Shown here one piece after another: positions 8,140-16,673 of a stretch of DNA of 64,000 bases. Below the pieces are notes generated by a model. That model saw only the letters and a list, made by a program, of their open reading frames with translations, was not told where the DNA came from and ran no database searches. Numbering within the stretch: the stretch's first letter is position 1; each line of letters opens with the position of its first letter. The position numbers and the translations under genes are program-made. The stretch is from Altererythrobacter sp. (GTDB lineage: Bacteria; Pseudomonadota; Alphaproteobacteria; Sphingomonadales; Sphingomonadaceae): the NCBI GenBank assembly GCA_017308255.1, contig JAFKFN010000007.1, forward strand, positions 96,241 to 160,240. The letters are read 5' to 3'.

Positions 8140-8886
8140 CTAGCGCGGGCCGGGCGTATCGACCGGCGTCGGCTTGATCGGCTCGGTAGCGACGACGGAG
8201 AACTCGATGCGCCGATTGGCGGGATCGTCCGGGTCCAGCCCTTCCACCGGAACGCGCGATCCCACGCCGCTCGTGCGCAGGCCATCGGCGGGAATGCCGC
8301 GGCGAAGCAGCGCATCGCGCACCGCATCCGCGCGCAGGCGCGAGAGGGCGAGATTGCCCGGCTCCGGCCCGGAGGAATCGGTATGACCGGTGATCCCGAT
8401 GATGCTGCCGAGGCACGGGCGCAGGGCGGCCGCCACTTCGTCCAGCAGGGTCTGGCTGGCCTGGTCGATCCGTGAGGACCCTTCTTCGAAATGGATCGTG
8501 CGGGCGCGCAGCAGGCCGGCCACGTCCTCCTGGCACACGGCCGGGCGCGGTGTCGCCTCTGTGCCCTTGGCCAGCGTGGTGCCATCGGCCCAGCGGATAT
8601 CGGCAACGCCGGGAATCGCGCCGATCGCCCGGGCCACGCGGGCGCGCGTGCCTTCGCCCAGCGTTTCGCCCCCGGAAAGCAGGGGATGGCGCGTGGGCCA
8701 GCCGTTGGCCGTGGTGAAGCGCGCCGTGACCGGCGCCCCGCCGGCTTGCTTGATCGCCACCTTGGCCTGTTCCGACAGGCTCGCGGCCAGGCGCGGGCCG
8801 GTCGCGCCGGCGCCGGCCACGGCGATCGCCACGACGATGGCCGCACCCAGGGTGACGGCAAGGGTCTCTCTGCTGATGGCGGCCAT
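8140..8886 (-). CDS. OmpA-family protein with an N-terminal membrane anchor
   Basis: A 248-residue protein with one hydrophobic segment at about residues 9-30 (LAVTLGAAIVVAIAVAGAG), a BON-like middle region (GVADIRWADGTTLA) and a C-terminal OmpA peptidoglycan-binding domain from about 125 to 235. The latter has the family pattern IHFEEGSSRID, ITGHTDSSGPEPGNLALSR and GVGSRVPVEGLDPDDPANRRIEF. The anchor looks uncleaved, so the domain would reach peptidoglycan from the inner membrane. It lies 9 bases downstream of the flippase gene and is probably in the same transcript (tsaD-gpsA-flippase-ompA). Confidence 0.82.
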   Translation of the reverse strand: MAAISRETLAVTLGAAIVVAIAVAGAGATGPRLAASLSEQAKVAIKQAGGAPVTARFTTANGWPTRHPLLSGGETLGEGTRARVARAIGAIPGVADIRWADGTTLAKGTEATPRPAVCQEDVAGLLRARTIHFEEGSSRIDQASQTLLDEVAAALRPCLGSIIGITGHTDSSGPEPGNLALSRLRADAVRDALLRRGIPADGLRTSGVGSRVPVEGLDPDDPANRRIEFSVVATEPIKPTPVDTPGPR

Positions 8887-8895
8887 GCCGGGACC

Positions 8896-10461
8896 TTACG
8901 GGCGCGGCCCCGCGCCATCAACCGGTGTCGGGGCGAGGGTAGGGTGGGCCGCCGGAAGGGGCTCGACGGGCTCCTCGTGCGTCACCTTGCGCGTGAACAG
9001 CACCCGATCCTCCGGCCCGAAGCCGCGCGTCCAGATCAGCCAGCCATAGACGCCCAGGATGGCCGGAATGCCGAACGTGAGCTGCGCCCATTCGGGCAGG
9101 CGGATGACGAATTGCCCGACGACGATCGCCGCCGCCGCCGCCCACACCAGGGCCCAGCGCCAGTTGTTCACCGGCTGCTTGAGGATGCGGCTGAGCATCA
9201 CGGCCTTGACCAGCGAGGAGACCGCGAGCGACAGCATCAGCGCCGCCGCCGCCGAAGCCGCGCGCCAGCCCTCGTTGAAATCGAGCCGTTCGGCGACCAG
9301 CATCGCGCCGACGGTAAGCGCCGCCTGCAAGGCGATGGTGGCCACGGAGACCCACAAGTTGCGCAGGCGCGCGACGTAGACCAGCGCCGCTTCGGAGACC
9401 ACGGCCGTGGCGGCGACCACTTCGGCGACCAGGAGGAACCCCAGCGCCCCGGTGCCGCCGACGAAGTTCGGCCCGACGAGGCCCATGATCGCCTCGCCCG
9501 GAATGCCCAGCGCCAGCCCTACGCCGGCCTGTGCGGCGGTGATCCAGAAGCCCACCTGGCAGACCTGCTTGGCGATCGCGGCATAGTCCTTCTCCTTGAG
9601 CTTGCGGGTGAGGACCGGGCCGAGGATCGGTTCGAAGCTGGTCTTGAGCTTCTGCGGCAGGCTGGCGACCTGCTGGGCGACGTAATAGACGCCCACCGCC
9701 TTGGGCACGGCGAACAGGCCGAGGATGAAGATGTCGAGCCGGCGGGTGCCCCATTCGATCGCATCGGCCGCCGCTAGGGGCAGGCCCTGCACCAGCAGCC
9801 GGGTCATCCGCGGGAACGACGGCCGCCAGCCGCGCGGGCGGCCATAGCCGCGGAAGAACGGCCAGGCCGCCGCCGCCAGCGCGGCATAGATCGAGGCCAG
9901 ATAGGCCAGCGAAAGCCCGCTGGCCGGCACCGCGAAATACATCACGGCGGCCATGATCGAGATCGTCCACGGCTCCACGATCGCGCGCGCGCGGACCGTG
10001 GCGACGATATCGTAGTGATAGGCCTGGGCAGCGAGCATGATCTCGGTCAGCGCCAGGGCGGGGATCGCCAGCACGATCAGGTGATCGAGCCGGGAATAGA
10101 TGCCGCTGGGGAACAACGGCGCCGGCACCGCCCACAGCGCCAGCGCGGCCAGCAAGCTGATCAGGAACGCCGCCAGCAGGCCATCGGCCACCGCGTGCGA
10201 GGGATCGCCTTCGAAGTCGGACAGGCGCTGCGCCAGCCCGCGCTTCTCGCCGATCGTGCAGACCATCGCCGCCAGTTCGACCACCACGACCGCCGAGGCG
10301 AAGCGTCCCAGCGCATCCGCGCCATAGAGCCGGCCGGCGATGAACAGGAACGGCAGCCGCGCGGCCAGCCGCAGCAGGAAGCCGACGATATTGGTCCGCC
10401 CGCCCTTGGCGAGAGTCGCAAGGTCGCCGCCGGGTGCCTCGCCAGCCGGTGCGGCGTTCAA
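8896..10461 (-). CDS. Polysaccharide/lipid flippase (MATE/MVF superfamily, Wzx-like), TTG start
   Basis: A 521-residue integral membrane protein with about 12-14 predicted helices, of the oligosaccharide flippase family (segments GGRTNIVGFLLRLAARLPFLFIAGRLYG and DIFILGLFAVPKAVGVYYVAQQVASLPQKLKTSFEPIL, each read in part). It probably exports a lipid-linked glycan. No ATG or GTG lies before the conserved N-terminus. The only suitable codon is TTG at 10461, whose TG is shared with the TGA stop of gpsA (TTGA). The frame stays open upstream through gpsA, but that part is a shadow. Coupling to gpsA suggests link to lipid metabolism but not the substrate. Confidence 0.82.
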   Translation of the reverse strand: MNAAPAGEAPGGDLATLAKGGRTNIVGFLLRLAARLPFLFIAGRLYGADALGRFASAVVVVELAAMVCTIGEKRGLAQRLSDFEGDPSHAVADGLLAAFLISLLAALALWAVPAPLFPSGIYSRLDHLIVLAIPALALTEIMLAAQAYHYDIVATVRARAIVEPWTISIMAAVMYFAVPASGLSLAYLASIYAALAAAAWPFFRGYGRPRGWRPSFPRMTRLLVQGLPLAAADAIEWGTRRLDIFILGLFAVPKAVGVYYVAQQVASLPQKLKTSFEPILGPVLTRKLKEKDYAAIAKQVCQVGFWITAAQAGVGLALGIPGEAIMGLVGPNFVGGTGALGFLLVAEVVAATAVVSEAALVYVARLRNLWVSVATIALQAALTVGAMLVAERLDFNEGWRAASAAAALMLSLAVSSLVKAVMLSRILKQPVNNWRWALVWAAAAAIVVGQFVIRLPEWAQLTFGIPAILGVYGWLIWTRGFGPEDRVLFTRKVTHEEPVEPLPAAHPTLAPTPVDGAGPRP

Positions 10462-11471
10462 GCGCGCGCGCCTTCGGTGGTCAGCGGCCGGGCCAGCAGA
10501 TCGCCCGCGACGGCGCGCGCCGGCTCGCCCGCCAGCAGGCGGTTGACCGCCGCGACGATCGGCATTTCGATAGCGTGGCTCGCGGCCAGCTCCGCCAGAA
10601 CCGGCGCGGTATGGGCGCCTTCGGCCACGGTGCGCCGGTCGCTCATCAGCGCTTGCGGATCGGCCCCTTGCGCCAGCGCCTTGCCCAGCGAGAAATTGCG
10701 GCTGGAGGTGGAGGTGCAGGTCAGCACCAGGTCGCCCAGCCCGCACAGGCCCGCCAGCGTTTCCAGCCGGGCGCCCAGCGCGGCGCCGAAGCGCTGCATT
10801 TCGGCATAGCCGCGCGCGATCAGCGCGGCGCGGGCGTTCTGGCCCAGTTCCAGCCCCTCGACCACGCCGCAGGCGATCGCCAGCACGTTCTTGACCGCGC
10901 CGCCCACTTCCGCGCCGATCACGTCGGTGCTGTAGTAAGGGCGGAAGGCGGGACGGGCGATGACGGGCGCAAGCCTTTGCCACTGCGCCTCCCCGCCCGT
11001 GCAGGCCAGCGTCACCGCCGTGGGCAGGCCGGTGGCCACCTCGTGCGCGAAAGTCGGCCCGGAAAGCACCGCGATCTCGCTATGGGGCGCGGCAGCGCCG
11101 GCCACCTGGTGCATCATCCGCCCGCTCGCCGCGTCGATCCCCTTGGCGCAGACCACCAGATCGCGCGGCAGGGCCGGGATCTCGCCGATGACCCGGGCGA
11201 GATGCTGGGCGGGGGTGACCAGCAGCAGCACCGCGCACGCTGCGGCATCGCGCAGATCGTTGGTCGCCCGTATCGACGGCGCAAGCGCGGCGCCGGGCAG
11301 GAACAGCGGGTTGGCGCGGCGGACATTGATCGCTTCGACCAGTTCCTCCTCACGCGCCCACAGCAGCACTTCGCGCCCATCGGACGCGAGCATCTGCGCC
11401 AGCGCGGTGCCCCAGGCGCCGGCCCCGATCACGCCGACGACTTGCCCGTCCTGAGCCTCGATAGCCGTCAT
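10458..11471 (-). CDS. gpsA: NAD(P)-dependent glycerol-3-phosphate dehydrogenase
   Basis: A 337-residue cytoplasmic enzyme that reduces dihydroxyacetone phosphate to sn-glycerol 3-phosphate for phospholipid synthesis. The N-terminal Rossmann motif is [15 protein letters not shown] (about 11-25); the substrate-domain signatures [34 protein letters not shown] (with the catalytic lysine) and [21 protein letters not shown] are all present. The ATG at 11471 overlaps the tsaD stop (ATGA), and its own stop overlaps the flippase start. The longer open frame up to 12086 is out-of-frame tsaD and is rejected. Confidence 0.95.
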   Translation of the reverse strand: MTAIEAQDGQVVGVIGAGAWGTALAQMLASDGREVLLWAREEELVEAINVRRANPLFLPGAALAPSIRATNDLRDAAACAVLLLVTPAQHLARVIGEIPALPRDLVVCAKGIDAASGRMMHQVAGAAAPHSEIAVLSGPTFAHEVATGLPTAVTLACTGGEAQWQRLAPVIARPAFRPYYSTDVIGAEVGGAVKNVLAIACGVVEGLELGQNARAALIARGYAEMQRFGAALGARLETLAGLCGLGDLVLTCTSTSSRNFSLGKALAQGADPQALMSDRRTVAEGAHTAPVLAELAASHAIEMPIVAAVNRLLAGEPARAVAGDLLARPLTTEGARA

Positions 11472-12505
11472 GCCTTGACCCCGGCGCCGCGCACCGGCTC
11501 GGCATTCGGATCGAGCGGCCATCGCGGCCGGGCGGATACGTCCAGCGGATCGGCCGGCGCCCCGACGGCAAGGCGTTCGAGGCCGGCCCAGGCGATCATC
11601 GCCGCGTTGTCGGTGCACAGCGCCGGCGGCGGGGCGACGAAGCGCAGGCCATGATCGGCGGCCAGCGCCTCGAGCATGGCCCTTATGCCGCGATTGGCGG
11701 CGACGCCGCCGGCGACGACCAGCGCGCTCACCTCGTCCATGGTTTCGAGCGCGCGCGAGGTCCGGTCGGCGATGCAGTCGATCGCCGCTTGCTGGAAGCT
11801 GGCCGCGATGTCCGCCGGCGCGAACTTTCCGCTTTCGTGCGCGCGCAGCACCGCGCTCTTGAGCCCGGCGAAGGAGAAATGGGGTTCCGCGCTGCCGCGC
11901 AGGGGGCGGGGCAGGGGCACGGCGCGCGGATCGCCCTGGGCCGCCAGCCGCTCCACCGCCGGGCCGCCGGGAAAGCCGAGGCCGAGGATCTTGGCCGTCT
12001 TGTCGAACGCTTCGCCCAGCGCATCGTCGATCGTGGTGGCGAAGCGGCGATAGCGGCCGGCGCCTTCGACCCGCAGCAACTGGCAATGCCCGCCAGAAAC
12101 CAGCAGCAGCGCATAAGGGAATTGCAGAGCGGGATCGGCCAGGCGCGGGCTCAGCGCATGGCCTTCGAGGTGGTTGATCGCCAGCAGCGGCTTGTCGCCC
12201 GCCATGGCCAGCGCCTTGGCGGTGACGAGCCCAACCATGACGCCGCCGATCAGGCCCGGCCCGGCGGTGGCGGCCACCGCGTCGCAGTCGGCCAGGGCGA
12301 CGCCCGCTTCATCCAGCACGCGCGCGATCAGCGGGGTCAGGCGTTCGGCATGGGCGCGGGCGGCGATTTCCGGCACCACGCCGCCATAAGGCGCGTGGCA
12401 TTCATCCTGCGAAGCGATCGCCTGCGCCAGGATCCAGCGGTCTTCCGTCACCAGCGCGGCGGCGGTTTCGTCGCAACTGCTCTCGATGCCCAGCACCATC
12501 TTCAT
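11468..12505 (-). CDS. tsaD: tRNA N6-threonylcarbamoyladenosine transferase TsaD
   Basis: A 345-residue ASKHA-fold protein that transfers the threonylcarbamoyl group to A37 of ANN-decoding tRNAs with TsaB and TsaE. The family hallmarks are visible: [12 protein letters not shown] at 7-18, [16 protein letters not shown] at 41-56, metal ligands in NHLEGH (His112, His116), the nucleotide site VSGGHCQL and the late motif [12 protein letters not shown]. Either Met1 or Met3 could be the start. It is the first gene of a minus-strand chain with gpsA and the flippase, and is divergent from hemC with 48 bases between starts. Confidence 0.95.
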   Translation of the reverse strand: MKMVLGIESSCDETAAALVTEDRWILAQAIASQDECHAPYGGVVPEIAARAHAERLTPLIARVLDEAGVALADCDAVAATAGPGLIGGVMVGLVTAKALAMAGDKPLLAINHLEGHALSPRLADPALQFPYALLLVSGGHCQLLRVEGAGRYRRFATTIDDALGEAFDKTAKILGLGFPGGPAVERLAAQGDPRAVPLPRPLRGSAEPHFSFAGLKSAVLRAHESGKFAPADIAASFQQAAIDCIADRTSRALETMDEVSALVVAGGVAANRGIRAMLEALAADHGLRFVAPPPALCTDNAAMIAWAGLERLAVGAPADPLDVSARPRWPLDPNAEPVRGAGVKA

Positions 12506-12553
12506 CGCCGGGTTTCACTGGACGCAAACGCCGATTAGGGCAAGGAGGCGCGC

Positions 12554-13483
12554 ATGGCCGATACCCCCCTTCTCAAGCTCGGAACCCGTCGCTCGCCGCT
12601 GGCCATGGCCCAGGCGGAGGAAGCGCGCGCAAGGCTTTGCGCGGCGCACGGCTGGCCGGAAGAGGCGATCGAGCTGGTCCCGGTGGTCGCCAGCGGGGAC
12701 AAGGTGCAGGACCGGCCGCTGGCCGATATCGGCGGCAAGGCGCTGTGGACGCGCGAGTTGGATGGCTGGCTGCACGAAGGCCGGATCGACGCGGCGGTCC
12801 ATTCGCTGAAGGACGTGGAGACCGTGCGGCCGGATTTCCTGGCCATCGCCGCCGTGCTGCCGCGCGCCGACAAGCGCGACGTCCTGATCGGCGCGGCCAG
12901 CCTCGCCGCCTTGCCGCAAGGCGCGGTGATCGGCACCAGCGCGCCGCGCCGGGCCGCGCAGGCGCTCCACGCCCGGCCCGATTGCCGCGTGATCACGTTC
13001 CGCGGCAATGTCGCCACGCGCCTGGCCAAGCTGGCGGCGGGGGAGGCGGATGCCACGTTCCTGGCGGCGGCGGGGCTGCACCGGCTGGGGGAAAACGGCA
13101 CGGGCCACCCGCTCGATACGGCCCATTGGCTGCCCGCGCCGGCGCAGGGCGCGATTGCCGTGGAATGCCACTCGGACGACGCGCGCGTGCGCGCGCTGCT
13201 CGCAGCGATCGATCACGGGCCGAGCCGCGCGGAAGCCATGGCCGAGCGGGCGCTGCTCGCCGCGCTGGGCGGCAGCTGCCACAGCGCGATCGCGGTGCTG
13301 TGCGATCTGGCGGATGAGGCGCTGACGATGCGCGCCGCCTTGTTCAGCCCTGACGGGGCGGAGCGGGTGGAAGGGGCCGTAACATTCCCCGTGCATGATG
13401 CCGAGGGGCCGGCGCGCCTCGCGGCCGATCTGCTCGCCCGCGCCACGCCGGGAATTGCCAGGCATTTCGGCGGCCAGCCTTGA
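12554..13483 (+). CDS. hemC: Hydroxymethylbilane synthase (porphobilinogen deaminase)
   Basis: A 309-residue enzyme that polymerises four porphobilinogens into hydroxymethylbilane in tetrapyrrole synthesis. Visible motifs are LGTRRSPLAMAQAE, the active-site aspartate region HSLKDVE, the substrate-binding arginines in GTSAPRRAAQ and FRGNVATRLAKL, and the dipyrromethane-cofactor cysteine in LGGSCHSAIAV (Cys242). Its TGA is fused to the TTG start of hemD, so the two should be translationally coupled. Confidence 0.95.
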   Translation: MADTPLLKLGTRRSPLAMAQAEEARARLCAAHGWPEEAIELVPVVASGDKVQDRPLADIGGKALWTRELDGWLHEGRIDAAVHSLKDVETVRPDFLAIAAVLPRADKRDVLIGAASLAALPQGAVIGTSAPRRAAQALHARPDCRVITFRGNVATRLAKLAAGEADATFLAAAGLHRLGENGTGHPLDTAHWLPAPAQGAIAVECHSDDARVRALLAAIDHGPSRAEAMAERALLAALGGSCHSAIAVLCDLADEALTMRAALFSPDGAERVEGAVTFPVHDAEGPARLAADLLARATPGIARHFGGQP

Positions 13484-14166
13484 CGATCCTCACCATAAGG
13501 CCCGAGCCCGGCAGCCGCGCGACCGTTGCCGCTGGGCTTGGGGCCGGGCTGGAGATAGAGGCCTTTCCGCTATTCGAGATTCGCCCGCTTCCCTGGGCCG
13601 CGCCTGCGCCCGAGGGGGTGGACGGCCTGCTGATCGGCAGTGCCAACGTGATGCGCCACGCCGGCCCGGCGCTCGATGCTTTCGCCGGCAAGCCGGTCCA
13701 TGCCGTGGGCGCGGCCACCGCGCGCGCGGTGGAAGCCGCCGGCCTGGCGGTCGCGACCGTGGGGCCGGGGCATTTGCAGCCGCTAGTCGATAGCCTGCCG
13801 GCGCCGCAGCGCCTGCTGCGGCTGACGGGGGTCGAGCATGTCCCGGTCTCGCCCCCGCCGGGAATCGAGATCGACCAGCGCATCGTTTACGAAAGCGTGC
13901 CGTTGCCCCTGCCATCGACTGCCGCGGAGCGCCTGAAGGCGCGCGCGCTGGTGCTGCTCCATTCCGCCGCCGCCGCCCGCCATCTCGCGGCGGAATGCGA
14001 TCGGCTGGGCATCGACCGGTCACAGGTGCGGCTGGCCGCGCTGGCGCCGCGTATCGCCCAGGCTGCGGGCGGGCACTGGCGGGAAATCCGATGCGCATCC
14101 GGGCCGAGCGAAGCCGCACTGTTGGCGTTGGCGCGCGACATGTGCCATGAACGGCCCCCGAGGTGA
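13480..14166 (+). CDS. hemD: Uroporphyrinogen-III synthase, TTG start
   Basis: A 228-residue protein with the two-lobed HemD layout; the family is poorly conserved, and the identification rests on ILTIRPEPGSRATVA at the N-terminus, the SANVMRHAG and VGAATARAVEAAG segments, LVLLHSAAAARHLA, and its place after hemC. It cyclises hydroxymethylbilane with ring-D inversion. No ATG or GTG is available at the N-terminus; TTG at 13480-13482 overlaps the hemC stop as TTGA. The same overlap occurs at gpsA/flippase and DUF3089/ruvX. Confidence 0.88.
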   Translation: MTILTIRPEPGSRATVAAGLGAGLEIEAFPLFEIRPLPWAAPAPEGVDGLLIGSANVMRHAGPALDAFAGKPVHAVGAATARAVEAAGLAVATVGPGHLQPLVDSLPAPQRLLRLTGVEHVPVSPPPGIEIDQRIVYESVPLPLPSTAAERLKARALVLLHSAAAARHLAAECDRLGIDRSQVRLAALAPRIAQAAGGHWREIRCASGPSEAALLALARDMCHERPPR

Positions 14167-14206
14167 GACTGGCCGAGGCGCGGCTCACCCCGGAACAAGG
14201 ATAGCG

Positions 14207-15112
14207 ATGGACGATTACCGATCGACGCGGAAGCCCGGCTCCATCCGCTCGCCCTCCGGGCTTCGGATGCTTGTCGGCGCGGTATTGGCCGCTTTTCTGC
14301 TGGGCGCGGCAGGCGCCTGGTATCTGACCGGCGGCAGCGCATCCCTGCGCGGACTGTTCTCTGTCCAGAACGAGGCTCCCCCGCCCAGCACGCAGCAGCG
14401 GCTGGCGGCGCAGGTGCCGGCCGTGGATGCCGAAGCCCTCTCGACGGCGGACGATCGCACCGCGCGCATGCTGGAGCAGCAGAGCGGCCTGGACCAGCGC
14501 ATCGCGGAGATGGAGCAGCGCCTCGCCCGGCTGGATGTGCAGGCGCAGGAAGCGGAGGGCAACGCGGCGCGGGCGGAAGGCCTGCTGATCGCTTTCGCCA
14601 GCCGGCGCGCGATCGAGCGCGGCGCCCCGCTGGGCTATCTGGAAGAACAGTTGCAGCTGCGCTTCGGCGCCGCTCGGCCCGATGCCGTGCGCACGGTGAT
14701 CGAGGCATCGCGCCATCCGGTGACGCTGGACCAGTTGCTTGCCCAGCTCGACGGGTTGCGGCCGCAGCTCATGCGCTCGCCCAGCGATGAAGGCGCGATC
14801 GGCTGGCTATGGCGCGAATTGGGCTCGCTCTTCGTGGTCCGGCGCGAGAATGCCCCGTCCCCGGCCCCAGCGCGCCGGATCGAGCGCGCGCGGCTGTTCC
14901 TGGAAAGCGGCCGGGCCGGCGCGGCGGCGGCCGAGATCCGCAATCTGCCCAATTCGGCCGCCGCGGCCGACTGGATCGCCGATGCCGAACGCTATGCCAC
15001 CACGCAGCGCGCGCTGGAACTGCTGGAGCTGACCGCCATCCTGGAACCGCGCGACTTGCGCGACGCATCGGGCGAAAAGGTGGAGCAGCCGAGCCCCGTG
15101 GGCGCGCGCTGA
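14207..15112 (+). CDS. Mitofilin/HemX-like inner-membrane protein
   Basis: A 301-residue protein with a short cytoplasmic tail, one transmembrane helix at about 22-42 (LVGAVLAAFLLGAAGAWYL), a coiled-coil-prone stretch near 75-130 (MLEQQSGLDQRIAEMEQRLARLD) and a helical C-terminal periplasmic domain. Alphaproteobacterial mitofilin-like proteins share this build and commonly follow hemC and hemD, the place HemX occupies in E. coli. Its exact role (membrane organisation or a haem-pathway scaffold) cannot be told from the sequence. AAGG at 14197-14200 supports the ATG at 14207. Confidence 0.75.
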   Translation: MDDYRSTRKPGSIRSPSGLRMLVGAVLAAFLLGAAGAWYLTGGSASLRGLFSVQNEAPPPSTQQRLAAQVPAVDAEALSTADDRTARMLEQQSGLDQRIAEMEQRLARLDVQAQEAEGNAARAEGLLIAFASRRAIERGAPLGYLEEQLQLRFGAARPDAVRTVIEASRHPVTLDQLLAQLDGLRPQLMRSPSDEGAIGWLWRELGSLFVVRRENAPSPAPARRIERARLFLESGRAGAAAAEIRNLPNSAAAADWIADAERYATTQRALELLELTAILEPRDLRDASGEKVEQPSPVGAR

Positions 15113-15243
15113 GGCGGTTCACTCAGGAAGCCCGCTCATCCTGAGATCGCCCGCTTATTCTGAGCGGAGGCAGGCTCACCACGAGTGGCGAAGGGAGCAG
15201 TCGCGGGCGGGCGTTGTTGGAACGTGATCCCGCCAACCCACAA
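15113..15243. other. Gap with no gene; ordinary intergenic sequence
   Basis: This stretch between the mitofilin-like gene and the convergent UbiH-family gene contains no ORF that I can support. Two short partial repeats (CTCATCCTGAG and the related TTATTCTGAGCGGA) look like eroded repeat debris. The repeats described at 15244 and 15380 follow. Confidence 0.6.
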
Positions 15244-15322
15244 TCGTCATTGCGAGCGTAGCGAAGCAATCCAGGGCAGTTCTGCGCCGCTCTGGATTGC
15301 TTCGCTACGCTCGCAATGACGA
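15244..15322. repeat. Complete CGTCATTGCGAGCG-type palindromic repeat
   Basis: The left arm (from TCGTCATTGCGAGCGTAGCG at 15244) and the right arm (ending CGCTCGCAATGACGA at 15322) are near-perfect inverted copies of about 31 bases around a short centre. Its right end (GCAATGACGAGGGTTTCAA) is repeated once more at about 15335-15353. It lies between convergent genes. Confidence 0.85.
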
Positions 15323-15379
15323 GGGTTTCAAACTCGCAATGACGAGGGTTTCAAGAAGGCCAGGGCTTCAAAAAGGCGA

Positions 15380-15445
15380 TCGCGCCCTAACCCTGCAATA
15401 GTCGCGCCCTAACCCTGCAATAGTCGCGCCCTAACCCTGCAATAA
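15380..15445. repeat. Three 22-bp tandem repeats covering the 3' end of the UbiH-family gene
   Basis: The units 15380-15401, 15402-15423 and 15424-15445 are identical except for the last base of the third. The third unit contains the final codons and stop codon (complement 15431-15433) of the gene; the first two are duplicates placed just beyond it. This looks like slippage duplication of a gene end. Confidence 0.85.
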
Positions 15446-16645
15446 TTGCGGCAACCTGCCGGATACGCCGCGCGCTTCGTCCATGAACCAGCGCTTGAGC
15501 GCCGGCGTGCGTTGCACGGCCCCCATGCCGAGCCGGCGGACCGCGCTGGGCAGCTTGCCGGGAATGCCGAACAGGCGCGTGAGGCCGTCAGTGGCGAGGG
15601 CGACGGTGAAACTGTCGAGCCCGCGCCAGCGCTCGTAACGGGCGAGGATCTGTGCATCGCCCGGTTCCAGCCCCAGCCGCATACCCTCGGCGATCACTTC
15701 GACCAGCGCGCCGACATCGCGCAGGCCGAGGTTGAGGCCCTGGCCGGCGATCGGGTGGATGCCGTGGGCGGCATCGCCGACCAGCGCCAGGCGATGGCCG
15801 ACGATCTTCGCCGTGTGATGGAAGCCCAACGGGTAGGACGAGCGCGGCCCTTCCAGCGCCACGGCGCCGAACACGCCGTGCATCCGTTTCTCGACTTCGG
15901 CCAGGAAGGCCCGGTCGGACAGGGCGAGGAACCCGGCGGCATCGCCCTCGTCCACCGTCCACACCAGCGCGCTGCGGTGCTTGCCTTCGGCATTGTCGAG
16001 CAAGGGGAGCAGCGCGAAGGGGCCAGCCGGATAGAAAATTTCCCACGCCACGTTGCCGTGCGGCTTCTCATGGGTGAGGCCGACGATGATCGCGCGGTGG
16101 CGATAGTCCCACTTGGCCACGCTGATGCCCGCTTCCGCCCGTGTGGGGGAGCCGCGTCCTTCGGCGGCGACCATCAGCGCGGCCTGGCGCTGCGTGCCGT
16201 CGGCCAGCGTGGCCGAGACGCCGAATTCGCCCCGTTCCCGCGCGACCACCTCGGCACGGGGATGCCAGGCGATCAGCGGTTCTTCCTTTGCCGCTTCGAA
16301 CAGCGCCAAGCGCAAGGCGCGATTGGCGAACATCCGGCCGAGCGAGCTTTCGTGCGGTTCGGGCTGGAAGTCGATCCGGCCGGGCTTCATCCCATCGGTC
16401 ACGGCAATGGATTCGATCGGGCAGCCATAGGGCTCCAGCCGCTCGGCGATGCCGATGTTGGTGAACAAGTTCCAGCTGGCGGTGGAGATGGCGGTGGCGC
16501 GGCCATCGAACCCTTCCGCCGTCAGCTCCGCCGGATCGGCCCGGTCGACCACGTGGCTGGAAATGCCCTTCCGCGCGGCGGCCAGGGCCAGCGTCATGCC
16601 CACCAGGCCACCGCCGAGGATCAGGAGATCGCGCTTGTCGCTCAT
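15431..16645 (-). CDS. UbiH/UbiF/VisC-family FAD-dependent hydroxylase (ubiquinone synthesis)
   Basis: A 404-residue flavin monooxygenase of the ubiquinone-hydroxylase family. It has the N-terminal dinucleotide motif LLILGGGLVGMTLALAAARKG, the middle GRATAISTASWNLF segment typical of UbiH-like enzymes, and the C-terminal FAD motif GDAAHGIHPIAGQGLNLGLRD. Which ring position it hydroxylates cannot be read from sequence. The ATG at 16645 (MSDKRDLL) is chosen over upstream codons because the Rossmann strand must begin within about ten residues. It is divergent from dsbD with only 28 bases between the two starts. Confidence 0.88.
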   Translation of the reverse strand: MSDKRDLLILGGGLVGMTLALAAARKGISSHVVDRADPAELTAEGFDGRATAISTASWNLFTNIGIAERLEPYGCPIESIAVTDGMKPGRIDFQPEPHESSLGRMFANRALRLALFEAAKEEPLIAWHPRAEVVARERGEFGVSATLADGTQRQAALMVAAEGRGSPTRAEAGISVAKWDYRHRAIIVGLTHEKPHGNVAWEIFYPAGPFALLPLLDNAEGKHRSALVWTVDEGDAAGFLALSDRAFLAEVEKRMHGVFGAVALEGPRSSYPLGFHHTAKIVGHRLALVGDAAHGIHPIAGQGLNLGLRDVGALVEVIAEGMRLGLEPGDAQILARYERWRGLDSFTVALATDGLTRLFGIPGKLPSAVRRLGMGAVQRTPALKRWFMDEARGVSGRLPQLLQG

Positions 16646-16673
16646 GGCGGCAATCCCTAGAACCGGGGCACCG

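Noticed and set aside
8896-10983. 695-codon frame on the minus strand extending the flippase upstream
   Set aside because: The upstream part is the antisense-free but out-of-frame reading of gpsA, with an Arg/Ala-rich composition and no domain. The flippase begins at the TTG at 10461.
10458-12086. 542-codon frame extending gpsA upstream
   Set aside because: The extra part is an out-of-frame reading of tsaD. The GpsA N-terminus begins at 11471.
15380-15445. CRISPR-like array at the end of the UbiH-family gene
   Set aside because: The 22-base units are adjacent with no spacers, so this is a simple tandem repeat.
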